In this document: positions 48,227 to 56,679 of the stretch, in pieces | Layout: each line of letters begins with the position of its first letter | How positions within the stretch are numbered: position 1 is the first letter of the stretch | Assembly (NCBI GenBank): GCA_016795565.1 | Contig: JAEUGW010000004.1 | Location: 1 to 64,000, forward strand | Direction of reading: 5' to 3' | Length of the DNA: 64,000 nucleotides | Source: Opitutaceae bacterium | GTDB lineage: Bacteria; Verrucomicrobiota; Verrucomicrobiia; Opitutales; Opitutaceae | Notes under the pieces: generated by a model | Told to the model about the DNA's origin: nothing | Database searches by the model: none | The model's input: the letters and a program-made list of their open reading frames with translations, nothing else | Position numbers and translations under genes: made by a program

Positions 48227-48385
48227 ATGTTCCGCCGCATCATCTACGAAGACTGGCAGCTCATCTTCCCGGTTGTCGCCCTCGCCGTCGCGTCGTGCGT
48301 CTACCTCGTCGCCGCCTGGCGCGCCGCGCGCATGAAACCCGCGCAGGCCAAGCGCCTCGCGAACCTCCCGTTCGAGAACCCATGA
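48227..48385 (+). CDS. ccoQ: CcoQ-like small membrane subunit
   Basis: A 52-residue protein starting MFRRIIYEDWQLIFPVVALA, with one membrane helix to about residue 30 and a basic tail. Position between ccoNO and ccoP, size and single helix match CcoQ/FixQ, which stabilises the oxidase. Its TGA overlaps the ccoP ATG (ATGA at 48382). Confidence 0.75.
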   Translation: MFRRIIYEDWQLIFPVVALAVASCVYLVAAWRAARMKPAQAKRLANLPFENP

Positions 48386-48975
48386 GCGCCATGCCCCCGA
48401 GCACCCCGCCGCCCGAGGATTCCGGCATCAAGATCCGGGAGCACGTCTATGACGGCATCCAGGAATACGACCAGCGCCTGCCCAACTGGTGGCTGTTCAC
48501 CCTCTACGGTGCCATCGTCTTCTGGCTCGTTTACTGGTTCGCCCAGATGCTCTCCGGCCTGGCGACCGCGGACGGCCCGGCCGTGGATGCGGCCATGGGG
48601 CGCATCGCCGCAGCCAAGATGGCCTCGTCCATCGACGTCACCAACGACGCCAAATTCTGGGAGATGGCCGCCGCGCCGGCGTTCACCGACGCGGGCAAGC
48701 AGACCTACACCTCCCTCTGCGCGGCCTGCCACCTGGCGAGCTTGCGCGGCAAGTCCGAGAATCCGGCCGCTGTCGGCCCCGATCTCACCGACACCGCGTG
48801 GATCCACGGCGGCACCCCGAAGGAAGTCTTCGCCACCGTCGCCAAGGGCGTCGTCGCCAAGGGCATGCCCGCCTGGGAGCCCATGCTCGGCCAGAAGAAG
48901 ACGGCCGAGGTCGTCGCCTACCTGCTCAGCCACCACAAGCCGGGGGACCCCATCACCGTCGAGGTCTCGAAGTGA
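48382..48975 (+). CDS. ccoP: cbb3 oxidase subunit III with a single heme c (CcoP)
   Basis: A 197-residue protein. REHVYDGIQEYDQRLPNWWL is the typical CcoP N-terminus, followed by one helix (TLYGAIVFWLVYWFAQ). The cytochrome domain holds one heme motif CAACH (residues about 114-118), and the Met ligand is probably in KGMPAWEPM. Classical CcoP/FixP has two heme c groups in about 300 residues, so this version is a shorter monoheme form. It passes electrons from the soluble donor to CcoO. Confidence 0.9.
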   Translation: MSAMPPSTPPPEDSGIKIREHVYDGIQEYDQRLPNWWLFTLYGAIVFWLVYWFAQMLSGLATADGPAVDAAMGRIAAAKMASSIDVTNDAKFWEMAAAPAFTDAGKQTYTSLCAACHLASLRGKSENPAAVGPDLTDTAWIHGGTPKEVFATVAKGVVAKGMPAWEPMLGQKKTAEVVAYLLSHHKPGDPITVEVSK

Positions 48976-49024
48976 TCCGGCGGTGGCGCGGCCGCCGCGC
49001 CGCCACCGGGGCTCTCCGCCACGC

Positions 49025-50482
49025 ATGAGCGCCGAACCCAGACCCGCCATTCCCCGCCGTTCGGGCCGCCATGTGCCGGTCCGCGACTCCGTCACGACCA
49101 TCAATGCGGACGGGTCCCGGCATTTCCTCTATCCGGCCGACGCGCGCGGCCGGTTCACCGATTGGCGCCGGATCAGCGCCTACCTGCTCATCGCGATCTA
49201 CCTGCTGCTGCCGTGGATCCCGGTGAACGGGCATCCCGCCGTCTTCCTCGATATCGCCGAGGGGCGCTTCCACCTCTTCGGCTACACCCTCGCCGCGCAG
49301 GACACCTGGCTGCTCTTCTTCGGCGTCAGCGGCCTCGGCTTTGCCCTGTTCTTCCTCACCGCGCTCTTCGGCCGCCTGTGGTGCGGGTGGGCCTGCCCCC
49401 ACACTGTCTTCCTCGACCACGTTTACCGCCGCATCGAGCGCTGGCTGGAGGGCGACGCCGTCGCGCGCCGGGCCTTGCACCTCGCGCCGATGAGCGCCGG
49501 CAAGTTCCTCCGCCGCGTGGTGAAGCACGGCCTCTACATCCTCGTCTCGCTCGCCATCACGCACCTGTTCCTGGCCTACTTCGTCAGCCTGCCCGAGCTG
49601 TGGACCTACATGCAGGTGGCGCCCGGCGACCACTGGGCGGCCTTCCTCTTCGTCTTCATCGCCGCCGGCGTGCTCTACTTCAACTTCGCCTGGTTCCGCG
49701 AGCAGCTCTGCATCGTCATCTGCCCCTATGGCCGCCTGCAGTCCGCGCTGACCGACGACCACACGATGGTCATCGGCTACGACACCCGGCGCGGCGAGCC
49801 GCGCGGCAAGCCCGGCACGCCGGACGCGGGGGCCTGTGTCGATTGCAACCGCTGCGTGCAGGTCTGCCCGACCGGCATCGACATCCGCCACGGCCTGCAG
49901 CTCGAGTGCGTCGGCTGCGCGATGTGCATCGACGCCTGCGACGAGGTCATGACGAAGGTGTCCCGCCCCACCGGCCTCATCCGCTACGATTCCTTCACGG
50001 GCTTCGCCGGCGGCCGCACCCGCTGGCTCCGGCCGCGCACGATCCTCTACGGGGCCCTGCTCGCCGTCGGGGTCGCGGTGGCGGCCTTCGCCTTCTCGTC
50101 GGTCAAGCCCGCCAGCTTTCTCGTCTATCGCACCGGCGGCGCGGCGTATTTCGTCGGGCCGGACGAGGTGCGGAACCAGTTCCTGGTGCGCCTCGTCAAC
50201 AAGCGCACGGAGCCGGCGACCTTCGTCGTGAGCACCGAGGGCCTGCCGGCGGGCGTGCGGAGCTCGGGCTTCGAGGCGCCGGTCACGCTGGCCCCGCTGG
50301 TCGAGTCGGTCAGCCCGCTCGTGCTGCTGGTCCCCCGCCGGGGTTATGCCGGCCCGTTCCATTTCACCGTCCGCGTGCGCGACGCCGACCAGACGTTCAC
50401 CCTCGCCCGCGAGGTCGAGTTCATGGGCCCCGACGCCCGCCTGCTAGAGGAGGAAGACCATGCCAAGGGCATCAAACGCTGA
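49025..50482 (+). CDS. ccoG: cbb3 oxidase accessory ferredoxin-type protein CcoG
   Basis: A 485-residue membrane protein with about five helices. The first cluster-like motif is GRLWCGWACPHTVF near residue 117. The 4Fe-4S motifs CVDCNRCVQVCPTGIDIRHG and ECVGCAMCIDACDEVM (about 275-315) are typical of CcoG/RdxA. The C-terminal periplasmic part is an Ig-like domain (GPFHFTVRVRDADQTF). CcoG supplies copper(I) to the oxidase assembly path by reducing Cu(II). It follows ccoP with a 49-bp gap and overlaps the next small gene by 23 bp. Confidence 0.92.
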   Translation: MSAEPRPAIPRRSGRHVPVRDSVTTINADGSRHFLYPADARGRFTDWRRISAYLLIAIYLLLPWIPVNGHPAVFLDIAEGRFHLFGYTLAAQDTWLLFFGVSGLGFALFFLTALFGRLWCGWACPHTVFLDHVYRRIERWLEGDAVARRALHLAPMSAGKFLRRVVKHGLYILVSLAITHLFLAYFVSLPELWTYMQVAPGDHWAAFLFVFIAAGVLYFNFAWFREQLCIVICPYGRLQSALTDDHTMVIGYDTRRGEPRGKPGTPDAGACVDCNRCVQVCPTGIDIRHGLQLECVGCAMCIDACDEVMTKVSRPTGLIRYDSFTGFAGGRTRWLRPRTILYGALLAVGVAVAAFAFSSVKPASFLVYRTGGAAYFVGPDEVRNQFLVRLVNKRTEPATFVVSTEGLPAGVRSSGFEAPVTLAPLVESVSPLVLLVPRRGYAGPFHFTVRVRDADQTFTLAREVEFMGPDARLLEEEDHAKGIKR

Positions 50483-50672
50483 TCTCCCGCCGCCGCCGAC
50501 CGCTTGTCATCTATTGGATGACAAGCCGTCCGCGCGCGGCGGCGCCTCCCTCTGGCTCTGGGTGGGCGCGGGCTTCCTGTTTGTCGCCCTCCTGTGGGCG
50601 GCGATGTTCACGGCGGCCCGCCAGGCCGACACCCGCACCGTGCCGCTGGCAACCAAGGGGGGGCGACCATGA
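50460..50672 (+). CDS. Small single-helix CcoH-like protein
   Basis: A 70-residue protein: polar N-terminus, one helix (LWLWVGAGFLFVALLWAAMF) and a short tail. Its slot between ccoG and the TauE/ccoI genes is where ccoH/fixH normally lies, but it is less than half the size of CcoH and lacks the periplasmic domain. It may be a reduced CcoH. The N-terminal region includes the palindrome at 50502-50526, which encodes HLLDDK. It overlaps ccoG by 23 bp and the next gene by ATGA. Confidence 0.55.
   Translation: MPRASNADLPPPPTACHLLDDKPSARGGASLWLWVGAGFLFVALLWAAMFTAARQADTRTVPLATKGGRP
50502..50526. repeat. 10-bp palindrome in the CcoH-like gene
   Basis: GCTTGTCATC (50502-50511) and GATGACAAGC (50517-50526) are exact inverted copies around TATTG. 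The sequence is in frame and lower in GC than the flanks, like the element at 22750. Confidence 0.7.
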
Positions 50673-51370
50673 CAGGCGAACTCGCTGCCATCACCGGGCC
50701 GGGCACGGCGTTCCTCGCCGGGCTGGTCACGAGCCTGCACTGCGCCGGGATGTGCGGGCCGCTGGCCTGCGCCCTCATGCCCGCCGCGCGGGATGACGCC
50801 GATCCGCAGGTGGTGGCCACGGTCTATCACCTCACGCGCCTCGCCGGCTACACGGTGCTCGGGGCGCTGGCCGGCGGGGTGGGGCGGTGGCCGCTCCTGC
50901 TGCTGGGCGAGGGCGTCGTGCGCTACCTGCCGTGGCTGGTGGTGGTTTTCTTCGTCGCGGTGGCCTTCCGCCTCGACCAGCGCCTGCCGCGCCTGCCGTT
51001 GCTCGGGCGCGCCTATGCCGCGCTGCTCGCGCGTTTGCGCGGGGGCTCGCGCGTCCGGGCGGCCGCCGGGCTGGGCGTGGCGACGCCGCTGCTGCCCTGC
51101 GGCCCGCTGTATTTCCTGCTGTCGCTGGCGCTGCTGTCCGGGTCCGCGTTGCGCGGGGCGGAGACGCTGCTGGCCTTTGGCCTCGGCACGGTGCCGCTTC
51201 TCTGGCTGGCGCAGGCCAACTTCCACTGGCTCCGCCTGCGGCTGGGGCCGCGGGTGCTGGCCCGCACGCAGAGCCTGCTGGCGCTGGGCCTCGCGGCGCT
51301 GCTGGTCTGGCGGCTGCGGGGCACGATCGGCTTGGGCGGGCCCGGCGTGGCTGATTTCGCCTGCTTCTGA
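50669..51370 (+). CDS. TauE/SafE-like (DsbD-type) membrane protein of the cco locus
   Basis: A 233-residue protein with six to seven helices. AFLAGLVTSLHCAGMCGPLA carries the conserved CxxxC of the cbb3-associated 'sulfite exporter TauE/SafE' family, and VATPLLPCGPLYFLLSLALL contains the second conserved Cys-Gly-Pro. Such proteins sit next to ccoI in most cbb3 loci and are thought to handle copper or thiol redox for assembly, not sulfite. The ATG overlaps the preceding stop, and ccoI starts two bases after its end. Confidence 0.85.
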   Translation: MTGELAAITGPGTAFLAGLVTSLHCAGMCGPLACALMPAARDDADPQVVATVYHLTRLAGYTVLGALAGGVGRWPLLLLGEGVVRYLPWLVVVFFVAVAFRLDQRLPRLPLLGRAYAALLARLRGGSRVRAAAGLGVATPLLPCGPLYFLLSLALLSGSALRGAETLLAFGLGTVPLLWLAQANFHWLRLRLGPRVLARTQSLLALGLAALLVWRLRGTIGLGGPGVADFACF

Positions 51371-51372
51371 TC

Positions 51373-53835
51373 ATGGATTTTCCGGCCAAAGATTTGGTGG
51401 ACGGGGGTGTGAGCCCGACGGTGCGAGTGCGTGGACTGCGTGCCCCGCAAGCCGCCCCCGTTCACCTTTGCCGACACTGCGGCGCGCCGCTCGCGGGCTC
51501 GGCGGCGCAGGCCGCGGGCTTCTGTTGCGCGGGTTGCCAGCATGTTTTCCAGCTGGTGGCGACGCACGGGCTCGAGGGCTACTACAAGATCCGCGACACG
51601 GTGGTCGCCCCGGTGGGCGAGGCCGTGTTCCAGCCCCGCGACTACACCTGGCTGGCCCGCCTGCAGGCCGGGGCCGAGGCGCAGTCCGGCACGCCGGCGC
51701 TGACGCTCGAGGTGCAGGGCATCTCCTGCGCGGGGTGCGTGTGGCTGATTGAGCGGATTTTTCACCAGCAGCCGGGTGCGCTGCACGTCGAGACCGACGC
51801 CCAACTCGGCCGGATGCGGCTGCGGTGGACGCGCGGCGCGTTTGACGCCCCGGCCTTCGCGCGGCGACTGCAGTCCTTCAACTACCTGGCCGGCCCGCCG
51901 GGCGAGGAGCCGGTGGTGCCCGAGAGCCGGCGGCTGGCGCGGCGCGTGGGCCTGGCGGCGGCGTTCGCGATGAACGTCATGCTTTTCACGCTGCCGGTGT
52001 ATTTCGGCATGGCGGCGACGTTCCCCTATGCGCGGCTGTTTGGCACGCTCTCCCTGGTCTTCGCCACGCTGAGCGTGCTGACCGGCGGCGTGTATTTCCT
52101 CGGGCGCGCCGTGTCAGCGTTGCGCGCGGGCGTCATGCACATCGATCTGCCCATCGCGCTGGGCATTGGCGGGGCCTACCTCGGCTCGCTCTACGGGTGG
52201 CTGGCGCACCGGGAGGAGTTCGTCTATTTCGATTTTGTCGGGGCCTTCATCCTGCTGATGCTGGTGGGCCGCTGGGCGCAGGTGACGGTCGTCGAGCGCA
52301 ACCGGCGCCAGCTCCTCACTGCGCGCGACCGGCCGCAGCCGGTCCGGGTCGAGACGCCCGCGGGCCCGGTCGAGCGTGCGGTCGCCGATTTGCAGGTCGG
52401 GGAGATTTTCACCGTGCGGTCCGGCCAGGTGGTGCCGGTCGAGGCGAGTTTGGAGACGCCGGCGGCCACGGTGGGCACGGCCTGGATTTCCGGCGAAGCC
52501 GATCCGCGGGAATGCCGCGCCGGGGCGCGCGTGCCGGCGGGGGCCGTCAATCTCGGACTCGGCGACATCCGGCTGCGCGCCGCCCGCCCGTGGGCCGGGT
52601 CGCTGCTCGCGCAGCTGTTGCAGCCCGTGGCGCGCGATGCCTACCGTCACCGTTTCCTCGAGCGGATCGTCACGGGCTATCTGCTCGGCATCCTGCTGGT
52701 CGCGGTCGCCGCCGGGCTCGGCTGGTGGCTGGGCACTCACGATGTCGTGCGCACCTGGGCGGTGGTGACGGCCGTGCTCGTCGTGTCGTGCCCCTGCGCC
52801 ATCGGGCTGGCGTTTCCGCTGGCGGACGAGATGGCCGCGACGGCGCTGCGCCGGGCGGGGGTGTTCGTGCGTGAGGCCGACCTGTGGCCGCGGCTGGCGC
52901 GCATCCGCAAGCTCATCTTCGACAAGACCGGCACGCTCACCCTGGAGACGCCCGTGCTGGCCAACCCGGCGGCCCTGGCCGCGCTGGCCCCGCCGGCCCG
53001 CGCGGCGCTCGCCGCATTGGTGGGCGACAACCCGCACCCCGTGGCCCAATGCCTGCATCAGGCGCTCTGCGCCGCTCACCCGCTGGCGGCGTCGGCGGCG
53101 GCCGCGGGCGCTTCCCCGGTGCAGGAGACGCCGGGTCATGGCGTGGCGCTGACCAACCGGGACGGTGCCTGGACGCTCGGCCGCCCCGGCTGGCGCGGCC
53201 AGGCCAATGCTTGCTTAATAAGCAAGGATGTGGAGAGCTCGGCGGACACGGAGTTTGCTTGCGATGGCGTGGTGCTGGCGCGGTTCCGGTTCACCGACGA
53301 GGTGCGCGCGGACGCCCGGGCCGAGATTGCGGCGCTGCAGGCGCGCGGCCTCGCGGCCTACATCCTCAGCGGCGACCGCCGCGCCAAGGTGGACACGATG
53401 GCGGCCGCGCTCGGCTTGCCGCCGGACCACGCCCTGGCCGAGGCCACTCCGGAGGAGAAGGCGGCCTGGGTGCGGCTGACGGACGCCCGGGACACGCTCA
53501 TGCTCGGCGACGGCGCCAACGACAGCCTGGCCTTCGATGCGGCGTTTGCGCGCGGCACGCCGGTCATCCACCGCGGCGTGCTGGCCGGAAAGGCCGATTT
53601 CTATTACTTGGGCCGCGGCCTCGCCGGCATCCGCCGGTTGTTCGAGGTCAACGATGCCCGCCGCCGCACGCAGGTGTGGCTGCTGGTGTTTTCCGTCGCC
53701 TACAATCTGGCGGCCGTCGGCCTCGCGGTCGCGGGCCGGATGAGCCCGCTGCTCGCGGCGGTGCTGATGCCGGTGAGCTCGCTGGCGACCCTCGCCATCG
53801 TGGCCGGCGGCATGCGGCGCTGGCTGGCGCGGTAG
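51373..53835 (+). CDS. ccoI: Copper-translocating P-type ATPase CcoI
   Basis: An 820-residue ATPase that exports copper for oxidase assembly. The N-terminal zinc-ribbon-like region has CRHCGAPLAGS and FCCAGCQHVF. An HMA domain follows with GISCAGCVWLIERIF. The membrane core has SCPCAIGLAFPLADEMAATA (CPC motif), phosphorylation site DKTGTLTLE, and hinge MLGDGANDSLAFDAAF. The double metal-binding N-terminus is typical of CcoI/FixI. In the nucleotide-binding domain a short in-frame palindrome (53210-53226) encodes ACLISK, and the following ESSADTEFACDG looks inserted. It ends the cco operon. Confidence 0.92.
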   Translation: MDFPAKDLVDGGVSPTVRVRGLRAPQAAPVHLCRHCGAPLAGSAAQAAGFCCAGCQHVFQLVATHGLEGYYKIRDTVVAPVGEAVFQPRDYTWLARLQAGAEAQSGTPALTLEVQGISCAGCVWLIERIFHQQPGALHVETDAQLGRMRLRWTRGAFDAPAFARRLQSFNYLAGPPGEEPVVPESRRLARRVGLAAAFAMNVMLFTLPVYFGMAATFPYARLFGTLSLVFATLSVLTGGVYFLGRAVSALRAGVMHIDLPIALGIGGAYLGSLYGWLAHREEFVYFDFVGAFILLMLVGRWAQVTVVERNRRQLLTARDRPQPVRVETPAGPVERAVADLQVGEIFTVRSGQVVPVEASLETPAATVGTAWISGEADPRECRAGARVPAGAVNLGLGDIRLRAARPWAGSLLAQLLQPVARDAYRHRFLERIVTGYLLGILLVAVAAGLGWWLGTHDVVRTWAVVTAVLVVSCPCAIGLAFPLADEMAATALRRAGVFVREADLWPRLARIRKLIFDKTGTLTLETPVLANPAALAALAPPARAALAALVGDNPHPVAQCLHQALCAAHPLAASAAAAGASPVQETPGHGVALTNRDGAWTLGRPGWRGQANACLISKDVESSADTEFACDGVVLARFRFTDEVRADARAEIAALQARGLAAYILSGDRRAKVDTMAAALGLPPDHALAEATPEEKAAWVRLTDARDTLMLGDGANDSLAFDAAFARGTPVIHRGVLAGKADFYYLGRGLAGIRRLFEVNDARRRTQVWLLVFSVAYNLAAVGLAVAGRMSPLLAAVLMPVSSLATLAIVAGGMRRWLAR
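53210..53226. repeat. 8-bp palindrome within ccoI
   Basis: CTTGCTTA and TAAGCAAG flank a single A. It is an AT-rich in-frame patch inside GC-rich ccoI, the third coding palindrome of this kind in the window. Confidence 0.55.
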
Positions 53836-53918
53836 GGCGGCGACTCGGCTTTGCCGGCCGCAGCCTTGGCGAAGGCTGTTCGCCGGACAGGCGCAGAGCG
53901 GAGTCCGTGCCCTACCTG
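53833..53918. repeat. GGTAGGGC...GCCCTACC inverted-end element
   Basis: TAGGGCGGCGACTCGG just after ccoI is mirrored by CCGTGCCCTACC at 53907-53918, with a GC-rich interior. It fills most of the gap before the toxin-antitoxin-like pair and starts within the last ccoI codons. Confidence 0.55.
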
Positions 53919-53980
53919 GGTTAACACGGCTCGAAGAGCTGCAGGCTTGCAGAAACACGGGCGAAGGCTAGCCTACCAGC

Positions 53981-54178
53981 ATGGTCTTCACCGAAATCAA
54001 ACCGCAGATCGAGCAACTCCCCCACGATGAGCGGGTCAAGGCGCTCGCTTTTCTGAAGCACCTGCTGCGGGCCGAAAACCCCGAGTATCAGCGCGAGCTG
54101 GCCCGGCGAAACGCCGAAATGGATGCCGGTCGCAAGGTGCGCTGGGAAGACCTCAAGAAACAGCTCGGGTTGCCCTGA
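53981..54178 (+). CDS. Antitoxin-like small protein
   Basis: A 65-residue helical, charged protein: MVFTEIKPQIEQLPHDERVK, then AFLKHLLRAENPEYQRELAR and a tail GRKVRWEDLKKQLG. The 'WEDLKKQLG' end and overall shape resemble antitoxins paired with RelE/ParE-type toxins (type II), where the tail wraps the toxin. It precedes and overlaps the toxin-like frame, which supports the pairing. The exact family is not recognised. Confidence 0.65.
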   Translation: MVFTEIKPQIEQLPHDERVKALAFLKHLLRAENPEYQRELARRNAEMDAGRKVRWEDLKKQLGLP

Positions 54179-54437
54179 CGCGGATGCTTACGCGCTGGTC
54201 TTGGACGAGGCGGCGGCGATGACACTGGCCGCCGTTTCCCGTTCGCAGCAGCGGCGGCTGGGCGTGATTCTGGACGGTCTGAAAACCGTGCCGTTCCGCT
54301 CCGGCGACTTCCAGCAACGGGACGCGGCCGGGCGTCTGCATGAGGTGGCATTGATCGACGACTGGCTCGTGACTTATTGGAGCGACCATGCCGTGCGTGA
54401 ACTCCGCATCGTGAGCCTGGAGCAGATTGAGGACTGA
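54123..54437 (+). CDS. RelE/ParE-like toxin, start uncertain
   Basis: The conserved part runs from AYALVLDEAAAMTLAAVSRS through QQRRLGVILDGLKTVPFRSG to EVALIDDWLVTYWSDHAVRE and LRIVSLEQIED. That fits a RelE/ParE-type fold (two helices, then antiparallel strands with a C-terminal strand). No ATG lies right before it. The ATG at 54123 overlaps the antitoxin by 56 bp and adds 18 residues of unrelated sequence, TTG 54201 would cut the first strand, and ATG 54219 would cut it further. A non-standard start near the antitoxin stop (54178) seems most likely. It may be functional or decayed. Confidence 0.55.
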   Translation: MPVARCAGKTSRNSSGCPDADAYALVLDEAAAMTLAAVSRSQQRRLGVILDGLKTVPFRSGDFQQRDAAGRLHEVALIDDWLVTYWSDHAVRELRIVSLEQIED

Positions 54438-54613
54438 ATCGTCGGTTCCCTTTTGACTGCTTGCTCTGGGTCGCCGAACCGCTCTCTGCCCGCTGTCCAA
54501 CTTTTGAGATACACCACAGCAGCCCGTGAGCAGCAAAGCCGCAGAGGAATCCTTTTCATGGAAATTTCTGCTTCTATCCGGCGGGGTGGGCCGGTAGGCA
54601 TGTGCCGCGCAGC

Positions 54614-55300
54614 ATGAAATTCGGCCGCCTTCGCTTCGTCCTCATCCTCGCCTTGCTGGCTTCGAACCTGCTGGTGGGCGTGCTCAGCCTGCTGTTTCTC
54701 CGCTCGATGGACCAGCGCTATGCGGCGCTGTTCGACCGGAGCGTGCCCCTCATCAACCACCTCCGCACCCTGACGCGCGAGCTGGGCACCGTGCAGCGCC
54801 TGGCGCGGCGGGTTTCCGACCCAAAGAATGAGGCGGCCTGGGCGGCGCTCCTGCCGCAGATGGCCGAAGGCAGCAACCTCGCCCGGAACCACGCCCTCGA
54901 GATCAGCGGCATGCACTCGCTGAAGGACAGCCGCCATGTGGCGGCGATGGCCGATTCCGGGCGCAATTACGACGAAAAGGTGAACGAGTTTCTGGCCCTG
55001 GCCCGGGCGGAAAAGTTGGCGGAGGCGAACCGGTTCAACAGCGAGGTGCTGCGCCCGGCCTACGACCAATACATGGAGGCGCTGGACGATGTGGCCGGCT
55101 TCGTGGAGCGCGAGGGCAGCGAGCTGCGCGACCGCTATGCCGCGGACTCCCGGCTCTTCGGCGGCTTCCTGCTGGCCTTTGCCGGCTGGCCGCTGCTGGC
55201 GGCGGCCGGGATCATCGTCGTCATGGGGCTGCTCGTGACCGGGCTGTTCGTCGCGGTGTTCTTCCCGAAACTCTTTGCCTCGAAGCCGTCGGCGGCCTGA
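54614..55300 (+). CDS. Membrane four-helix-bundle sensor-like protein
   Basis: A 228-residue protein with an N-terminal helix (LRFVLILALLASNLLVGVLS), a periplasmic helical region from about 30 to 175 and a second helix (WPLLAAAGIIVVMGLLVTGL), ending in a short basic tail. The periplasmic part (MDQRYAALFDRSVPLINHLR, REGSELRDRYAADSR) resembles the four-helix-bundle ligand domain of chemoreceptors (4HB_MCP). No HAMP, kinase or methyl-accepting domain follows, so it is an orphan sensor or adaptor. A GTG at 54602 is an alternative start. It is convergent with the aminopeptidase gene (4-bp gap). Confidence 0.65.
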   Translation: MKFGRLRFVLILALLASNLLVGVLSLLFLRSMDQRYAALFDRSVPLINHLRTLTRELGTVQRLARRVSDPKNEAAWAALLPQMAEGSNLARNHALEISGMHSLKDSRHVAAMADSGRNYDEKVNEFLALARAEKLAEANRFNSEVLRPAYDQYMEALDDVAGFVEREGSELRDRYAADSRLFGGFLLAFAGWPLLAAAGIIVVMGLLVTGLFVAVFFPKLFASKPSAA

Positions 55301-55304
55301 GGGT

Positions 55305-56579
55305 TCAGATCCCCTTCGGGATGGCGGCGGTCAGGTTGACCGGCGCGCCGTCGGTGATGAGCAGGTTGTCCTCGAAGCGCACGCCGCCGAGGTGGAGGTG
55401 CTGCTCGACCAGCGGCCAGTTCACGGCGTCGCGGTATTTCGCGCGGCGCGCGGGGTCGTTGAGGATCGCGGGGATGAAATACAGGCCGGGCTCGACCGTG
55501 GTGATGTAGCCGGCGCGCAGGACCAGATCCATGCGCAGGCTGCGGAGCGAGGGGCGCGGGTCTTTGGTGCGGCCGGGCTCGAGGCCGCTGGCGTCGCGCA
55601 CGCCGAGCCCGAGCAGGTGGCCGAGGCCGTGGGGGTAGAACAGCGTGTGCGCCTCCTGCTCGACGAGCGAGTGCGGGTCGCCCCGGAGCACGCCCATGGC
55701 GACGAGGCCCCCCAGCATGTCCGCGGCGGTCGCCAGGTGCAGGTCCTTCCACTCGGCGCCGGGCCGGCAGCGGTCGCAGGTGCGCCGCTGCGCCTCGAGC
55801 ACGACCGTGGCGAGGTCGCGCTGGAAGGCCGAGGGCTTCCCCGCGACGTAGGTGCGGGTGACGTCGATCACGTAGCGGTCGAGCTGCGGGCCGCTGTCGA
55901 TGAGGATGAAGTCGCCGTCCTTGGCGACGCGGTCGGGTGACGGCGAGCCGTGGAAGACGGCGCTTTGCGCACCGACGCCGACGATGGAATCGTAGCCCGT
56001 CACCTGCGCGCCGTGGCGGAAATACTCGGCCTCGAGCTCGATTTGCAGCGTGCGCTCGCTGACACCCGGCCGGAGCAAAGGCTGGATCTTTGCGTAACCG
56101 GCGGTCGCGGCCGCGGCGCAGCGTTTCATCAGGTCGATCTCCGCCGGCTCCTTCGGGCGGCGCGCGTGCTTGTAGGCCTCGCGCACCTGCGCGGTGCGGG
56201 CCTCGTCGAACGCCACACCCGTCACGGGCGCGCCGAGCATGACAACCTTGCGTCCCTGGCGCGCCGCGAGCCACGCGGGAAATTTTGCCAGCAGTTCGCC
56301 GGGGAGCTGTTCCTTGCCCTCCCACACGCGGTCCATTTCGGTGACCTCGGGCACGAAGGACGCCCAACCTGTCTTTGCGTCGTAAGCGGCGATGCCGCCG
56401 GCGGCTTCGGCGTGGCCGGTCAGATAATAATATTCCTGATGGGCGATGAAGGGCAGCAGGGCGTCGCTGATCTCGGGCTTGGGGAGCGGCTGGCCGGCAC
56501 CGGCGAGCAGGATCTCGTCGGGCTGGAGGCCGAGGGCGGGGGCGATGCGGGCGCGGCGGGCGGCGTAGTCAATGGTCAT
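55305..56579 (-). CDS. Xaa-Pro aminopeptidase (M24B)
   Basis: A 424-residue metallopeptidase that removes N-terminal residues before proline. The N-terminal domain is AMP_N (GAGQPLPKPEISDALLPFIA; YYYLTGHAEAAGG). The C-terminal pita-bread domain has metal ligands in FILIDSGPQLDRYVIDVTRT (two Asp), HGLGHLLGLGVRD (His), TVEPGLYFIP (Glu) and VRFEDNLLIT (Glu). Residues match aminopeptidase P. The start at MTIDYA is preferred over the ATG five codons upstream. It is likely a housekeeping gene, with the TPR gene 100 bases upstream on the same strand. Confidence 0.9.
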   Translation of the reverse strand: MTIDYAARRARIAPALGLQPDEILLAGAGQPLPKPEISDALLPFIAHQEYYYLTGHAEAAGGIAAYDAKTGWASFVPEVTEMDRVWEGKEQLPGELLAKFPAWLAARQGRKVVMLGAPVTGVAFDEARTAQVREAYKHARRPKEPAEIDLMKRCAAAATAGYAKIQPLLRPGVSERTLQIELEAEYFRHGAQVTGYDSIVGVGAQSAVFHGSPSPDRVAKDGDFILIDSGPQLDRYVIDVTRTYVAGKPSAFQRDLATVVLEAQRRTCDRCRPGAEWKDLHLATAADMLGGLVAMGVLRGDPHSLVEQEAHTLFYPHGLGHLLGLGVRDASGLEPGRTKDPRPSLRSLRMDLVLRAGYITTVEPGLYFIPAILNDPARRAKYRDAVNWPLVEQHLHLGGVRFEDNLLITDGAPVNLTAAIPKGI

Positions 56580-56679
56580 GGGGGATGCGGCCAAAAAGAC
56601 ACAAAACCCCGCGAAAAGGAAGGCGGCAGAAACGGAGCCGTCGCAGAATGCCTCGGTTTGAAGGTGGAACCCGGCTTGT

